A DNA stretch of 30,396 nt from Saccoglossus kowalevskii. Lineage: Eukaryota; Hemichordata; Enteropneusta; Harrimaniidae. Location of the stretch: assembly GCF_000003605.2 (NCBI RefSeq), contig NW_003140826.1:67245-97640 (forward strand), in the 5' to 3' direction. The notes beneath the pieces were generated by a model that had not been told where the DNA came from, made no database searches, and saw only the letters and a program-made list of their open reading frames with translations. Made by a program: the position numbers and the translations under genes. Of the stretch, positions 11,001 to 18,340 are shown piece by piece (within the stretch, counting starts at the first letter, position 1; the number at the start of each line of letters is the position of its first letter).

Positions 11001-14000
11001 ATGCCAGGAACTGAGCTGCGATATTACCATCAAACGACCGAACGAATGTTGTGCCCGTTGTGCAAGTAAGTATAGTAAACCAACTAAAATGTGTTTCTGT
11101 TGTTTGTATTGTTCATCATAAATTTTGTCGAAACGCAATACAGAATATATACAATTTATTTTCGTGTAGATATCTCTTAAAGCGAGGGATTCGTCACCTG
11201 CGCATGCGTCAAATGTTATAGCGTGTCATTGTTTCCAAACAAGCGTCTACCCATGAGCCTTTGCGTTTTTAGCGTGTGTGTGTATCATCGCCTGGGACTC
11301 AATTGCCGCGCGTGCGCAGGTGATGACCCTCCTGTTCTAATTAAATTCGAATTAATCAGTATAAAGATTCGTATGGAAAACAGGACGCGGGCATTTGTTC
11401 GTTGGGTTAGTTAAATCACATACTTTAAGATTTGCGGGATTGTCATTATATCATGCACGTGTCCCGTGATAATTTCAAAGATTGCTGTTTAACATATTAA
11501 CGTTACTCTCGTGCACTCACTCACAGCTACCACTATACACATTGCCAACATAACCGAAGAAAAAGAAAAGTCGGATGGAAAGTCAACGCTGGCAACCGAT
11601 ATTGCGTTGTCAGATTTCGTTCCGATCGATGAAACAACAGGGATAATACTACGTCTACCGCCCCCACCGATGATACCTCCACCTCCTCCTTCAAGGATGA
11701 ACATTGACTCGGAACCGACGATAATTCCAACCATGGCTCCACCCACTCCGCCAACATGTACCAAGGTGTGTTGCATTCTATTCCTCAAAATTAGTTTCAA
11801 TGATCAAGCCATAGAATTCTTTCAGAATACAATTTGCTAAATAACTAATGTACTACTTACATATCTGATGAAAATACTTGTTTGTAAATAGTCAAATCAT
11901 TTAGCATTGTCTCTGATTGGCCAATTGATAAACAATCCGGAAAATATACCTTACGTACGGTATGCAGACCGAAACACGAGTAAACTGGGCACGAGTGGAT
12001 ATACGTGTAGGCTTATGCAACTTATATCATAAAATACGTTTGTAAACTGAAATATTACCCCAGTCTTGTTCACCAAGTTTTCAAATAAATTTAAAATACG
12101 GAAATCGTCAATTATTATTTAGAACACTTGTTTCACTGAAGCATGCCACATTCTCATTATTATTTTGCATTTTAACCATTAATTGATGAGAATACTAGTC
12201 CATTTGTTCCTGCTGCCAACCGTGGGAATGACAATGCACTCTCACAAACTGCAGTCGCGCAAAGAACGTAGTTTGCACCTAAATTCACTCACCCACGAAT
12301 GCAAACATATACGTTTAGAACGCAAATGTTGACCAATGTTGGAATGAATACATTATAATAAATTTTATGTTTTTGAAAGGTTTTACTTTATGGTAAATGA
12401 CGAACATCCACACAATTGCTTTCATTTATATAAGTACATCATATTGACAAAAGACAAAGTCAATGAAACATTCTGTCGCATGAGGGCGCAACTTATGGAA
12501 ATTGCGAATAGTTCTCCTATGTAGTCGTACTGACGCCATTTTTCTTATTGGGTGAGCTCGATTTTATGAAGTGCTTAAAGAATATATCCTAGTTAGATTC
12601 ACTAAACACTACAGAAACTACACAACAAACCGATCATGTCGTGCAGGAGGTAATTAATTGTTGTCATTGTTTTCAATTAGGACTGTACAGATCAATGCGG
12701 ATGCCCTCCTGGTCCGCCAGGTGCACGCGGACCTCCTGGACCAGCTGGCGAACAAGGACCACCGGGAGAAATTGGACCACCTGGACCACCTGTAAGTTAA
12801 TGTGAAACATGAATTAGTTATTATCAAAGATCGCCAAGATATTATTTACACATAAAGACAATAGTGTACACTGTGTTGTAAAATAATTAACATGTACATC
12901 AATTGTAATAAACACTTATTGTAATATAATATGTTTCTATGCATGCGTATATCTCGATGTACAATTACACTGACTATATATGGCCATCATAGCACGATGT
13001 CTGTACAATGCTAACTATCTAGTTTATATTACAGGGCAGACGAGGCAAGAAGAGTAAATTGAGGGTTGGTACTTTGGAATCCTCTCAAAGTATTTGCCTA
13101 ACTTAAATGTTCCTGCTCCGTGTTTCTCTCATAGATCCTGTCATCTTATAACATACCATTATTTCATTAGTATATTACTCAATGCTCATCTCTCTAAAAC
13201 TATGGATTACTCATTGTAATAATACTTGCACGGTTATTGTTTAATTTTATTTTTTTCTCATTCCCTCTTCCACACTAACCCAAAATGTATCACAGTCATG
13301 GTTTTAGAATTGTAAAGCAATAAACACATGTCTGCTGTTTCTATAACTCACAATTCAAAAACATGTCACGTCTAATAAAACTTGTATTATTGATAATTTA
13401 TATAATTGATTAATTATTACATGTGTGTCAACATATACCATAACTTAAATCACAAACTGACAATATGTATGCATCCGTGTGTGTGTGTGTGGTTTCTGGT
13501 TTACTCTGTTCTTAATTAAATATGCGAAATTAGATACCAATTAAATCAGATTTCAATGTCAAGTTTTATCATTTTGTCTTTACGCGCTTTATACAAAATA
13601 AACGAAATATTAATTCGCGTGGTGTTTATTTCAGGGCCCGCCTGGAGAAAAGGGTCAACAGGGTGTAATGGGACCAGCAGGGGAAAAGGTAAAATTCAAT
13701 TCCACCTAATGCAAGATCTGTACGTAAAGTCACATTAATCTTATGCTCATATGTCTGACGTATTAAATACCTATTGATTTTTTGAAGGGTTCTCCTGGGC
13801 GTCCAGGTATTCCAGGAAAAGATGGACCCAAGGGGTCTGAAGGTCGACAAGGGCGACGTGGAAGAAAGGTTAATATAATGTCATACTATCCAAAATTTAA
13901 TTGAACTTTTAGACAAACGTGTGCATACAAATATGCATATAATTAAAACGGGTGGCCGCTGTATAATATTGTTATAATATATTGTTGAATTAATGTACGC

Positions 14001-17000
14001 CTTTTAAAAATGTATGTGTACGAACAGACGTCACTCGCATAACTCGGTGAATGCGGGGATGTGTCACTGTTACCTTCAACAACTCCGCGTAAAAATATAA
14101 CACATGTAATGTCAACAAATTTAACCGAATTGAATAAGACAAAAACGTTCCATATTACGTTGCTGCATGTTGTATTGTATCTTCGTGACTGTTTTCCCCA
14201 GGGTGACAGAGGAGAAATAGGTGCCGAGGGACCAACAGGACCTCAGGGACCCCAGGGTATTCGCGGGCCAGCTGGACCACCTGGTCAAGGTGAGTGACTA
14301 GTAAGACAACTGCATGGCACTAAATGAAAATCGTAATAAATTATGTTTGCACTATGACGGCATTTAAATATCATATAACTATTTACAATGTTAAATTTAA
14401 TATATACTATGTATTTCCAACATCAAACTATTACAGTACTGCTCATCTTATATCTGTTGCTTGTAGCATTTTTTTGTTTGGCTATAGAGATTGATATTTA
14501 TACACGTGGCACATGTTGTCAATTCTTTTAGAAACAACTGCTATAACTTATTGGATGTGCATTGTAATTATAAATGACAAGCTCTTTTTATTGGTTTATA
14601 TGATTGTTCTACAAAATCAAAGACTGACTCTTTACTGATTATTCAATAAAATGTGGACTTTTAGAAAAATCTAAACACCCTCACTTTAGCGAAAAGGACA
14701 TGAAAGAACGTTTCCCGTGCATTAGATGTACATTGTTCAGATGAAATTAAAACAACAAGACCTGGAACTGCCAAAACACCCGTACAGTTGCTCAGTGGCT
14801 GTCAAAGTCAAAACACACTTACATACATAGTCAACCCTCAACCAGCTAAGTACCCCGGATATTACTTTGCATGCATGTGACGTTTAGGAATTAGTAGAGA
14901 ATGATCAACAATTTATTTCTATCCATTGTGTTAAATTAGTTCGCTGAATATACTTAGGATAAAAAGATCAAGGCGCTGCCCATTATTAATAAATAATAAA
15001 TAAAAACACACACACCTACATACAGTGACTGACTAAAATAACACTGCTGCAATGATAACTAAATAGAGTATGTCTACATGACAATGTAATATCGGTGAAA
15101 ATGATTTATACTAAAATGGGTACATTTAATATATAGCTGTACAAATAAGTGCATGCCTCAAATTAATTGCCGAGATTGATGACAACAAATATTTGCTCAG
15201 CAGGTCATCGGGGCTTCAAAGGTGACATGGGACTCCCGGGGATAAAAGGGCAGATAGGACCAATGGGACCGAAAGGTGTCAAAGGAGATAGGGGGCCACC
15301 GGGGCAAGGAGGGGTGAGTAATCTCAAATGTACAATTCCACAACTGTTGAAATGCACTTACGAAATGGTTTCACTGTTGACAATTGTTAAGAGAGTTTTT
15401 TGCAATTTCGATTCTTTCAGCAATTTCTAATTGTTCAGACGGAAAGGGAAATGAATAAAATCACCGATGAAGGTAAACTAGCCTATTGCATCGAAGACAA
15501 GCAACTGTATTTACGTGATAACACCATGTGGAGAATTGTTCAAATGGACACCAGTCTTATCTCTACACAGTCGCCTGGAAACAAATGCCCGCCATGTAAA
15601 GAGGTATAGCCAAGTCGCTTTTCACGAGTGGTTGCTTTACTTACTCTCATCTACCATGTAGGTGTATGTATTCCGAGGGCACTCGATTCTGTATCAATGA
15701 GTTCCTTTGCGAGAATAAGTAAATGTGCTAAAAAGTCCAAAATTATTTACTATAATTATAGACCCTTGGTGTTTTTTTGATGCAATCATGTCTAGTTCTT
15801 GGCTACTGCTCATACAGTTGGGGACCGATGTAGTATGTTCTACTGACTTTGCTTTCTTATTTTAAAATAAAATTGTGGTTTATTCTCTCAGGATGTCACC
15901 AGTTTGACATCAGCACATGAACTGGAACGACGACAGTTTGATAAATATTGAATTGAAACAAATAGATAACAATTATTTGAAAACAACATACACAATACAA
16001 TCACTGTAGCTTCTGAATAAATGACAATCACTAAATCTTTCTAAGTTGATCCCCGTTATTTTTCTTGTTTTTTTTTTGTTTTTTGTTTTTTTTTTGCGCA
16101 GTCTAAGCCTATATGTGGGAATGGCATTGCAGAAGACGGTGAAGAATGTGATGATGGCAATGAAGACGTAAATGATAGCTGTATAGGTAAATTATTCTTA
16201 GCAATTTCACATACTAGTATTGAAGGGGATATATGTATATATATCGCACTTTGACTATGCAAATAAGTATGACGCTCAATTATCGATCATGAGAGATTCA
16301 ACAAAATTACCTTTGGAAAAGACTTTGGAAATTTACGCAATTCCCACAGCAGTGAGACGTGAACTGACATTGCTTATTCAATTGCCGTTATCATCCGTTG
16401 CCTCGTGTGAGATGTCTTTGTATGTGTTCATTATTAAATTAATGAAGTTGCGCTAAATAATTATGTTGATAATGTTTTATTTTCTAATTGTTTTAGTCGA
16501 TAAATTTATTTTATTTTTTTAAAATTGAGTGACTACCGTTGTATTTAATTACCCACCTCATTCCTTGGTCATGTTTTCTACTTCCCGGTTTTACCCTTGT
16601 ATGCTTGTCCCGAGTTCGTGGGTGGGATGCTTTTCCGTCTGAAAATGAAAAGGTCAACACGTAAGACTAAGATAACTACATCCTTTTTAATACATACTTA
16701 GATCAATGCATGCACTCTGTTCCATTTTAGTAATGCATGCTTTTCTGGTTTATAGTGTGTATCATTTATATAGGCGGCAAACATAACACATGGCAAAAAA
16801 AAGCGGCTGCAGCTTTTAGTTCAAATTCACGCTCCGCCATGTTTGATTTTTATTATGAATATGCATGAGCATGTTAGTTCAGAGGTCATAGTGCACGTGC
16901 GCGAAACACAGCTAAAGGCAAATAGATGTGAACATGTTTCTATGAAAATAGTAGCCTTGAATATCAACCTTTTGTTAACCAGTGCAAAATGGAACAAAAT

Positions 17001-17562
17001 CTTGCTCACCTGCGAACTCGGTACAAGCAACAAGCAATCCAAGATGGCCGTTATTTATTGTGACAAGTTGTGTGGTTTATAGCCTGCAGGAGGTCCTACT
17101 GTGGAGATGGTTTTAGACAGGTAGGTGTGGAAGAGTGTGACGGCACTGATTTCAATGGAAACACGTGCACCTCATTAAACCCAGGGTGAGTTCAAATGTG
17201 CTTTTATTTTGTTATGGTATATAGCAAGATACGTTGAATATGCAACTCGTATACTGACGAGGTCATGTTATTTTAATAGATAGCGATACGATCACCTTAA
17301 ATCTATATACTAACAGTGTTCTTAAACCTAGAGATACCAATCATCAAAACACATGTTTTGAAGGATTATCAGAAAACGGGTTTTGCAATGAACAAACTCA
17401 ATACTTATCATCCGTAGCTCTTTGATACAATTGCGCCTTCTATTGCTTGTTAGCATTAATCTGTTGTTTTTACTTACACACAGGGTTGTCGTACGAGGGC
17501 GTCTATACTGTAGCAATGCGTGTAAAATAGATACAAGGTGGTGTTACAAAATCAATTTCTAG
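1945..17562 (+). CDS. COLQ: COLQ-like acetylcholinesterase collagenic tail, with an N-terminal VWC domain (spliced gene)
   Basis: Coding exons: 1945-2044, 10350-10435, 10972-11065, 11527-11765, 12681-12791, 13035-13064, 13635-13688, 13788-13868, 14202-14289, 15201-15313, 15421-15603, 16102-16186, 17083-17185, 17484-17562. Every junction is GT-AG and phase-compatible; the total is 1446 nt or 481 residues, against about 455 for human COLQ. Domains: signal peptide 1-20, VWC 36-92, proline-rich attachment domain (PRAD) about 135-148, cysteines 175/179/181, Gly-X-Y helix 184-331, trimerisation segment 333-374, CPPC 388-391, and a ten-cysteine C-terminal domain 398-476 matching vertebrate COLQ in cysteine number and order. 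By family knowledge the PRAD binds acetylcholinesterase T tetramers, basic collagen patches bind heparan sulphate (perlecan), and the C-terminus helps anchor at synapses. The VWC module is absent from vertebrate COLQ. Identity is very secure from the combination of PRAD, collagen and C-terminal domain; exon 6 and exact splice choices are inferred. Confidence 0.92.
5412..5430. repeat. Perfect short palindrome
   Basis: GATCGTGAA-T-TTCACGATC: nine-base arms, one-base spacer. A further GATCACGA half-copy precedes it at 5401. It resembles a dimer-binding site, but the factor is unknown. Confidence 0.5.
6168..6292 (+). mobile_element. Miniature TTAA-flanked element (MITE), copy 1, 5'-truncated
   Basis: The core (GAGTCCCAAGCGACGATAAC, then GGCTCATGGGTAGACG and TTTGTAAACAA) and the right terminal repeat (GCATGCGCAGGTGACGAC ... 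CGCTTTAA) match the full copy at 21159-21321 in the same orientation. The left terminal repeat is missing. The element is non-coding and sits in intron 1. Its terminal repeat contains an NRF-1-like GCATGCGC core and a CAGGTG E-box. Confidence 0.8.
6612..6641. promoter_or_regulatory. COLQ: Paired perfect CArG boxes (candidate SRF/MRTF muscle element)
   Basis: CCATATAAGG at 6612-6621 and CCAAATATGG at 6632-6641 both fit CC(A/T)6GG exactly and lie 20 bp apart, about two helical turns. SRF binding to CArG boxes drives muscle genes across bilaterians, and COLQ is chiefly muscle-expressed in vertebrates. Placement in intron 1 suits an enhancer. Function is inferred. Confidence 0.5.
6772..6924. mobile_element. 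Fold-back element (long imperfect inverted repeat)
   Basis: The left arm (6772-6825, containing TACGAGAATACCTCAAAATA) is complementary to the right arm (about 6870-6924, containing ACTTTGAGGTATCCTCGTAA). They give a stem of roughly 50 bp around a loop of about 45 nt with its own weak pairing. A diverged single arm recurs at 8830-8860. It is non-coding; a snap-back MITE is the likeliest explanation, a long hairpin RNA the alternative. Confidence 0.65.
7465..7472. promoter_or_regulatory. Consensus cAMP response element in intron 1
   Basis: A full palindromic TGACGTCA, with a CACGTCA half-site 17 bp upstream (about 7448). It would suit CREB/ATF regulation, but an eight-base match in 30 kb is weak evidence alone. 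Confidence 0.3.
7577..7612. repeat. Near-perfect inverted repeat
   Basis: ATAATCATT-C-ACATATA pairs with TATATGTAATGATTAT across a GTA spacer; a single extra C in the left arm is the only flaw. It is AT-rich and may be a small fold-back remnant. No coding capacity. Confidence 0.5.
8830..8860 (+). repeat. Diverged solitary arm of the fold-back element
   Basis: TACGAGAATACCACAAAGTA followed by TGCACGAA closely matches the left arm of the 6772-6924 fold-back. No partner arm is evident nearby, so this looks like a solo or decayed copy and shows that the sequence is dispersed. Confidence 0.5.
9961..10070. other. GC-rich island inside intron 1
   Basis: About 100 bases much richer in G+C than the surroundings, with GGCGCC, CGCCGGCCG and CCGTACGG. 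Both strands are open here, but neither frame resembles a known domain and no matching splice sites frame it. It may be a dispersed repeat fragment or a regulatory island; unidentified. Confidence 0.35.
10350..10435 (+). CDS. COLQ: COLQ-like exon 2: first half of the VWC domain
   Basis: The acceptor TTCTGTTTCAG completes Gly34, and 28 codons follow to CAG|GTATAT (phase 0). The exon carries Cys36, a GDITIP stretch and the VWC signature C-x2-C-x-C (Cys56, 59, 61) after an acidic turn (PEED). VWC modules of this kind occur in fibrillar procollagens and BMP regulators, where they bind growth factors. Confidence 0.85.
10972..11065 (+). CDS. COLQ: COLQ-like exon 3: second half of the VWC domain
   Basis: Begins after TCTTCTCACAG and ends A|GTAAG (phase 1). 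It encodes EGKVTCKPIICQELSC and the closing CC-x2-C (Cys88, 89, 92), giving the ten cysteines of a canonical VWC fold with exon 2. The CC pair lies about 45 residues before the proline-rich attachment segment. Confidence 0.85.
11066..11526 (+). other. COLQ: Intron 3, carrying an inverted MITE copy
   Basis: GTAAG donor and CACTCACTCACAG acceptor. Most of its centre is the miniature element at 11177-11340; the remainder shows nothing else. Confidence 0.7.
11177..11340 (-). mobile_element. Miniature TTAA-flanked element (MITE), copy 2, inverted
   Basis: A full-length copy in the opposite orientation to copies 1 and 3. It starts TTAAAGCGAGGGATTCGTCA, ends GGTGATGACCCTCCTGTTCTAA, and has a core CGTCTACCCATGAGCC. 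Both ends contain the NRF-1-like GCATGCG/CGTGCGC core. No coding capacity, so it would need a transposase in trans. Confidence 0.85.
11527..11765 (+). CDS. COLQ: COLQ-like exon 4: linker and proline-rich attachment domain (PRAD)
   Basis: The acceptor CACTCACAG completes Thr94; 79 codons follow to AAG|GTGTGT (phase 0). An acidic/basic linker with an N-glycosylation sequon (Asn101-Ile-Thr) leads to LRLPPPPMIPPPPPSRM at residues 135-151. This matches the COLQ PRAD pattern of two polyproline runs split by two hydrophobic residues, the element that threads the acetylcholinesterase WAT tetramer. A second Pro/Thr-rich tail ends with Cys171. The cysteine pair that directly precedes the PRAD in vertebrates is not present next to it here. 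Confidence 0.88.
11766..12680 (+). other. COLQ: Intron 4
   Basis: Donor GTGTGT, acceptor TTTTCAATTAG. AT-rich; I see no exon, repeat pair or RNA gene in it. Confidence 0.6.
12681..12791 (+). CDS. COLQ: COLQ-like exon 5: cysteine cluster and start of the triple helix
   Basis: 37 codons in phase 0, ending CCT|GTAAGT. The exon begins DCTDQCGCPP; the three cysteines (175, 179, 181) sit where vertebrate COLQ has its N-terminal interchain cysteine. Nine uninterrupted Gly-X-Y triplets follow (residues 184-210), rich in GPP, which favours helix stability. Confidence 0.9.
13035..13064 (+). CDS. COLQ: COLQ-like exon 6: 30-nt basic exon interrupting the helix (possible cassette)
   Basis: Between acceptor TATATTACAG and donor AGG|GTTGGT lie ten codons, GRRGKKSKLR, phase 0 at both ends. 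Six of ten residues are basic, and after two triplets the Gly-X-Y register fails. With the exon skipped, exons 5 and 7 join in perfect register. It resembles a heparin-binding, flexible insert. The donor is sub-optimal (GTTGGT), so it may be alternative or, less likely, not an exon. Confidence 0.6.
13065..13634 (+). other. COLQ: Intron 6
   Basis: Donor GTTGGT, acceptor GGTGTTTATTTCAG. Contains a short (GT) run near 13480 and nothing else that I recognise. Confidence 0.5.
13635..13688 (+). CDS. COLQ: COLQ-like exon 7: 54-bp collagen exon
   Basis: Exactly 54 nt, the classic collagen exon length, encoding six full Gly-X-Y triplets (GPPGEKGQQGVMGPAGEK) in phase 0. Donor AAG|GTAAAA, acceptor TATTTCAG. 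Confidence 0.9.
13788..13868 (+). CDS. COLQ: COLQ-like exon 8: collagen exon with a basic patch
   Basis: 81 nt (27 codons), nine triplets, phase 0. The last eight residues, RQGRRGRK (258-265; nt 13845-13868), form a B-B-x-B-B patch like the heparin-binding sites that attach vertebrate COLQ to perlecan. Acceptor TTTTTTGAAG, donor AAG|GTTAAT. Confidence 0.88.
13869..14201 (+). other. COLQ: Intron 8
   Basis: Donor GTTAAT, acceptor GACTGTTTTCCCCAG. Nothing else recognised. Confidence 0.6.
14202..14289 (+). CDS. COLQ: COLQ-like exon 9: collagen exon
   Basis: 29 codons plus one base, ending CAA G|GTGAGT (phase 1). Nine triplets from GDRGEIGAEG to GPAGPP, plus the GQ of a tenth triplet whose Ala is completed by exon 10. 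It is the only collagen-helix exon that ends inside a codon. Confidence 0.9.
14290..15200 (+). other. COLQ: Intron 9
   Basis: Donor GTGAGT; ends in a tandem acceptor, CTCAGCAG. AT-rich, with no exon or element recognised. Confidence 0.6.
15201..15313 (+). CDS. COLQ: COLQ-like exon 10: end of the triple helix
   Basis: With the upstream AG (15199-15200) the junction codon is GCA and reads GQA-GHR-GFK, keeping Gly-X-Y register. With the next AG, 3 nt further, one residue is lost and the register slips, so I place the start at 15201. About twelve triplets from GHRGFK run to GPPGQG, then GG|GTGAGT (phase 0). Total helix length outside exon 6 is about 46 triplets. Confidence 0.87.
15421..15603 (+). 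CDS. COLQ: COLQ-like exon 11: trimerisation segment and CPPC hinge
   Basis: 61 codons in phase 0, after ATTCTTTCAG. Residues 333-374 (QFLIVQTEREMNKI, then LAYCIEDKQLYLRD, then WRIVQM) match the short beta-type trimerisation segment that follows the helix in COLQ and resembles that of collagens XV/XVIII. It nucleates the three-chain assembly. Cys355 is an extra cysteine here. The exon ends NKCPPCKE; the C-P-P-C at 388-391 looks like an antibody-hinge interchain disulphide motif. Donor GAG|GTATAG. Confidence 0.88.
15892..15951 (+). CDS. COLQ: Candidate alternative terminal exon of the COLQ-like gene
   Basis: A good acceptor (TATTCTCTCAG) opens 19 codons in phase with exon 11: DVTSLTSAHELERRQFDKY, then TGA at 15949-15951. 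AATAAA follows at 16016-16021. Use would give a 412-residue protein that keeps the PRAD, helix, trimerisation segment and CPPC but lacks the ten-cysteine C-terminal domain. No homologue of the tail is recognised; short open length allows chance. Confidence 0.5.
   Translation, partial: DVTSLTSAHELERRQFDKY
16016..16021 (+). terminator. COLQ: Poly(A) signal of the alternative terminal exon
   Basis: AATAAA lies 64 nt after the exon 12 stop. A T-rich stretch starts 35 nt downstream (16056-16095), the right distance for a U/GU-rich downstream element. The same stretch is the polypyrimidine tract of the next acceptor. Confidence 0.5.
16056..16101 (+). promoter_or_regulatory. COLQ: Extended T-rich tract at the exon 13 acceptor
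   Basis: Roughly 40 nt almost wholly T with single G/C/A interruptions, then GCGCAG. It serves as the polypyrimidine tract and may also serve as the downstream polyadenylation element for 16016-16021. Long T runs are prone to length variation. Confidence 0.55.
16102..16186 (+). CDS. COLQ: COLQ-like exon 13: start of the ten-cysteine C-terminal domain
   Basis: 28 codons plus one base (ATA G|GTAAAT, phase 1). Reads CGNGIAEDGEECDDGNEDVN then DSCI, the COLQ C-terminal signature C-G-x-G-x6-E-E-C-D-D-G-N (Cys398, 409, 420). In vertebrates this region is needed for synaptic anchoring. Confidence 0.92.
16187..17082 (+). other. COLQ: Intron 13
   Basis: Donor GTAAAT, acceptor TGTGTGGTTTATAG. AT-rich with a few GCATGCA-type repeats near 16700; nothing else recognised. 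Confidence 0.6.
17083..17185 (+). CDS. COLQ: COLQ-like exon 14: C-terminal domain, middle
   Basis: The acceptor at TTTATAG|CC completes Ala422 and gives CRRSYCGDGFRQVGVEECDG, then TDFNGNTC. Using the CAG 7 nt downstream would lose Cys423 and the frame, which decides the start. Matches vertebrate COLQ closely (YCGDG, GVE-x-CDGxDF). Ends CCA GG|GTGAGT, phase 2. Confidence 0.92.
17484..17562 (+). CDS. COLQ: COLQ-like exon 15: last coding exon
   Basis: The acceptor TTACACACAG supplies the third base of Gly456; 25 codons follow, with LYCSNACKIDTRWC carrying the last three cysteines (465, 469, 476), then TAG at 17560-17562. Vertebrate COLQ ends in the same way, with C-x3-C-x6-C and a short tail. 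Confidence 0.9.
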
Positions 17563-18340
17563 CCTATGTTGCTCGCTATATGGAAGTCAAGGGACGATTT
17601 TCTTGAAGTGTTTGAGGCAAGCCATTTTTCTTCCTAATGAACTTGGTTCGGATGTCGACATGCGACATAATAGCATTGGTTTAGAACCCGAATGCGTGAC
17701 CATCTAAATGCAGTTGATAGATTAATTCTATGCGTTTGGTTGCACAACTAACTCAGAAGGACACCATGCAGATAAATCTTAAATCATCTCAACGAAAAGA
17801 CAAATCGATTTGCGGACTATGCTGTTTTTATGCATACAACGAATATGCAGAAGTATTCATTATAACTCATGAACGTATGCGTCTATCGATTTTATGTTAC
17901 TTATGCAAACAAGTATAGAAGTATCAAAATAATGAGTGTTAAACATTCCTAATATTCGTTCTGTTTGTGAGCAGAATGAACGTATTTTAGTAGCCGGTAA
18001 TTTCATGACAGTATTTGGGTTTGTTGACCTGAACATCAGAATTGCAGTAGTCCGTGGTAAACATGTTACATAGCTACGTAAGTTGATTATTCAGTAACCC
18101 AACAATTTGTTGCGCATAATGACCAATTTCAACAAAAACTCTCATGATATGGCGTGAAATCAGTTGCAATAACTACTAATTTTTGTTATAAGGCAGTGTC
18201 ACAGTATTCAACTGTGTGTTAGCAAGACTGTCATGATGCAATGTTCACGATGTTACATTAAGGCGAATGCAATTATTGAGAATAGTAATAGTGTCATACA
18301 ATACGAACATGACAGGCATTTAATTGAAATAAAATAAACG
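17563..18340 (+). other. COLQ: Probable 3' UTR of the full-length COLQ-like mRNA
   Basis: AT-rich, with no coding signal. The first clear signals I find after the stop are overlapping AATAAA hexamers at 18328-18333 and 18333-18338; a shorter 3' UTR using a variant signal is possible. Confidence 0.4.
18328..18338 (+). terminator. COLQ: Candidate distal poly(A) signals
   Basis: Two overlapping AATAAA hexamers, about 770 nt after the stop codon. In AT-rich DNA such hexamers are common, so assignment is tentative. Confidence 0.35.

Noticed and set aside
11489-11800. Minus-strand glycine-rich frame
   Set aside because: It is the antisense shadow of the proline-rich exon 4; Gly codons mirror CCN proline codons.
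13473-13492. Short GT repeat
   Set aside because: Too short (about six units) to be a notable microsatellite.
15204-15313. Exon 10 starting at the second AG of CAGCAG
   Set aside because: It breaks the Gly-X-Y register; kept only as a possible minor splice form.
17090-17185. Exon 14 starting after the downstream CAG
   Set aside because: It does not match the phase of exon 13 and loses a conserved cysteine; the TATAG acceptor restores both.
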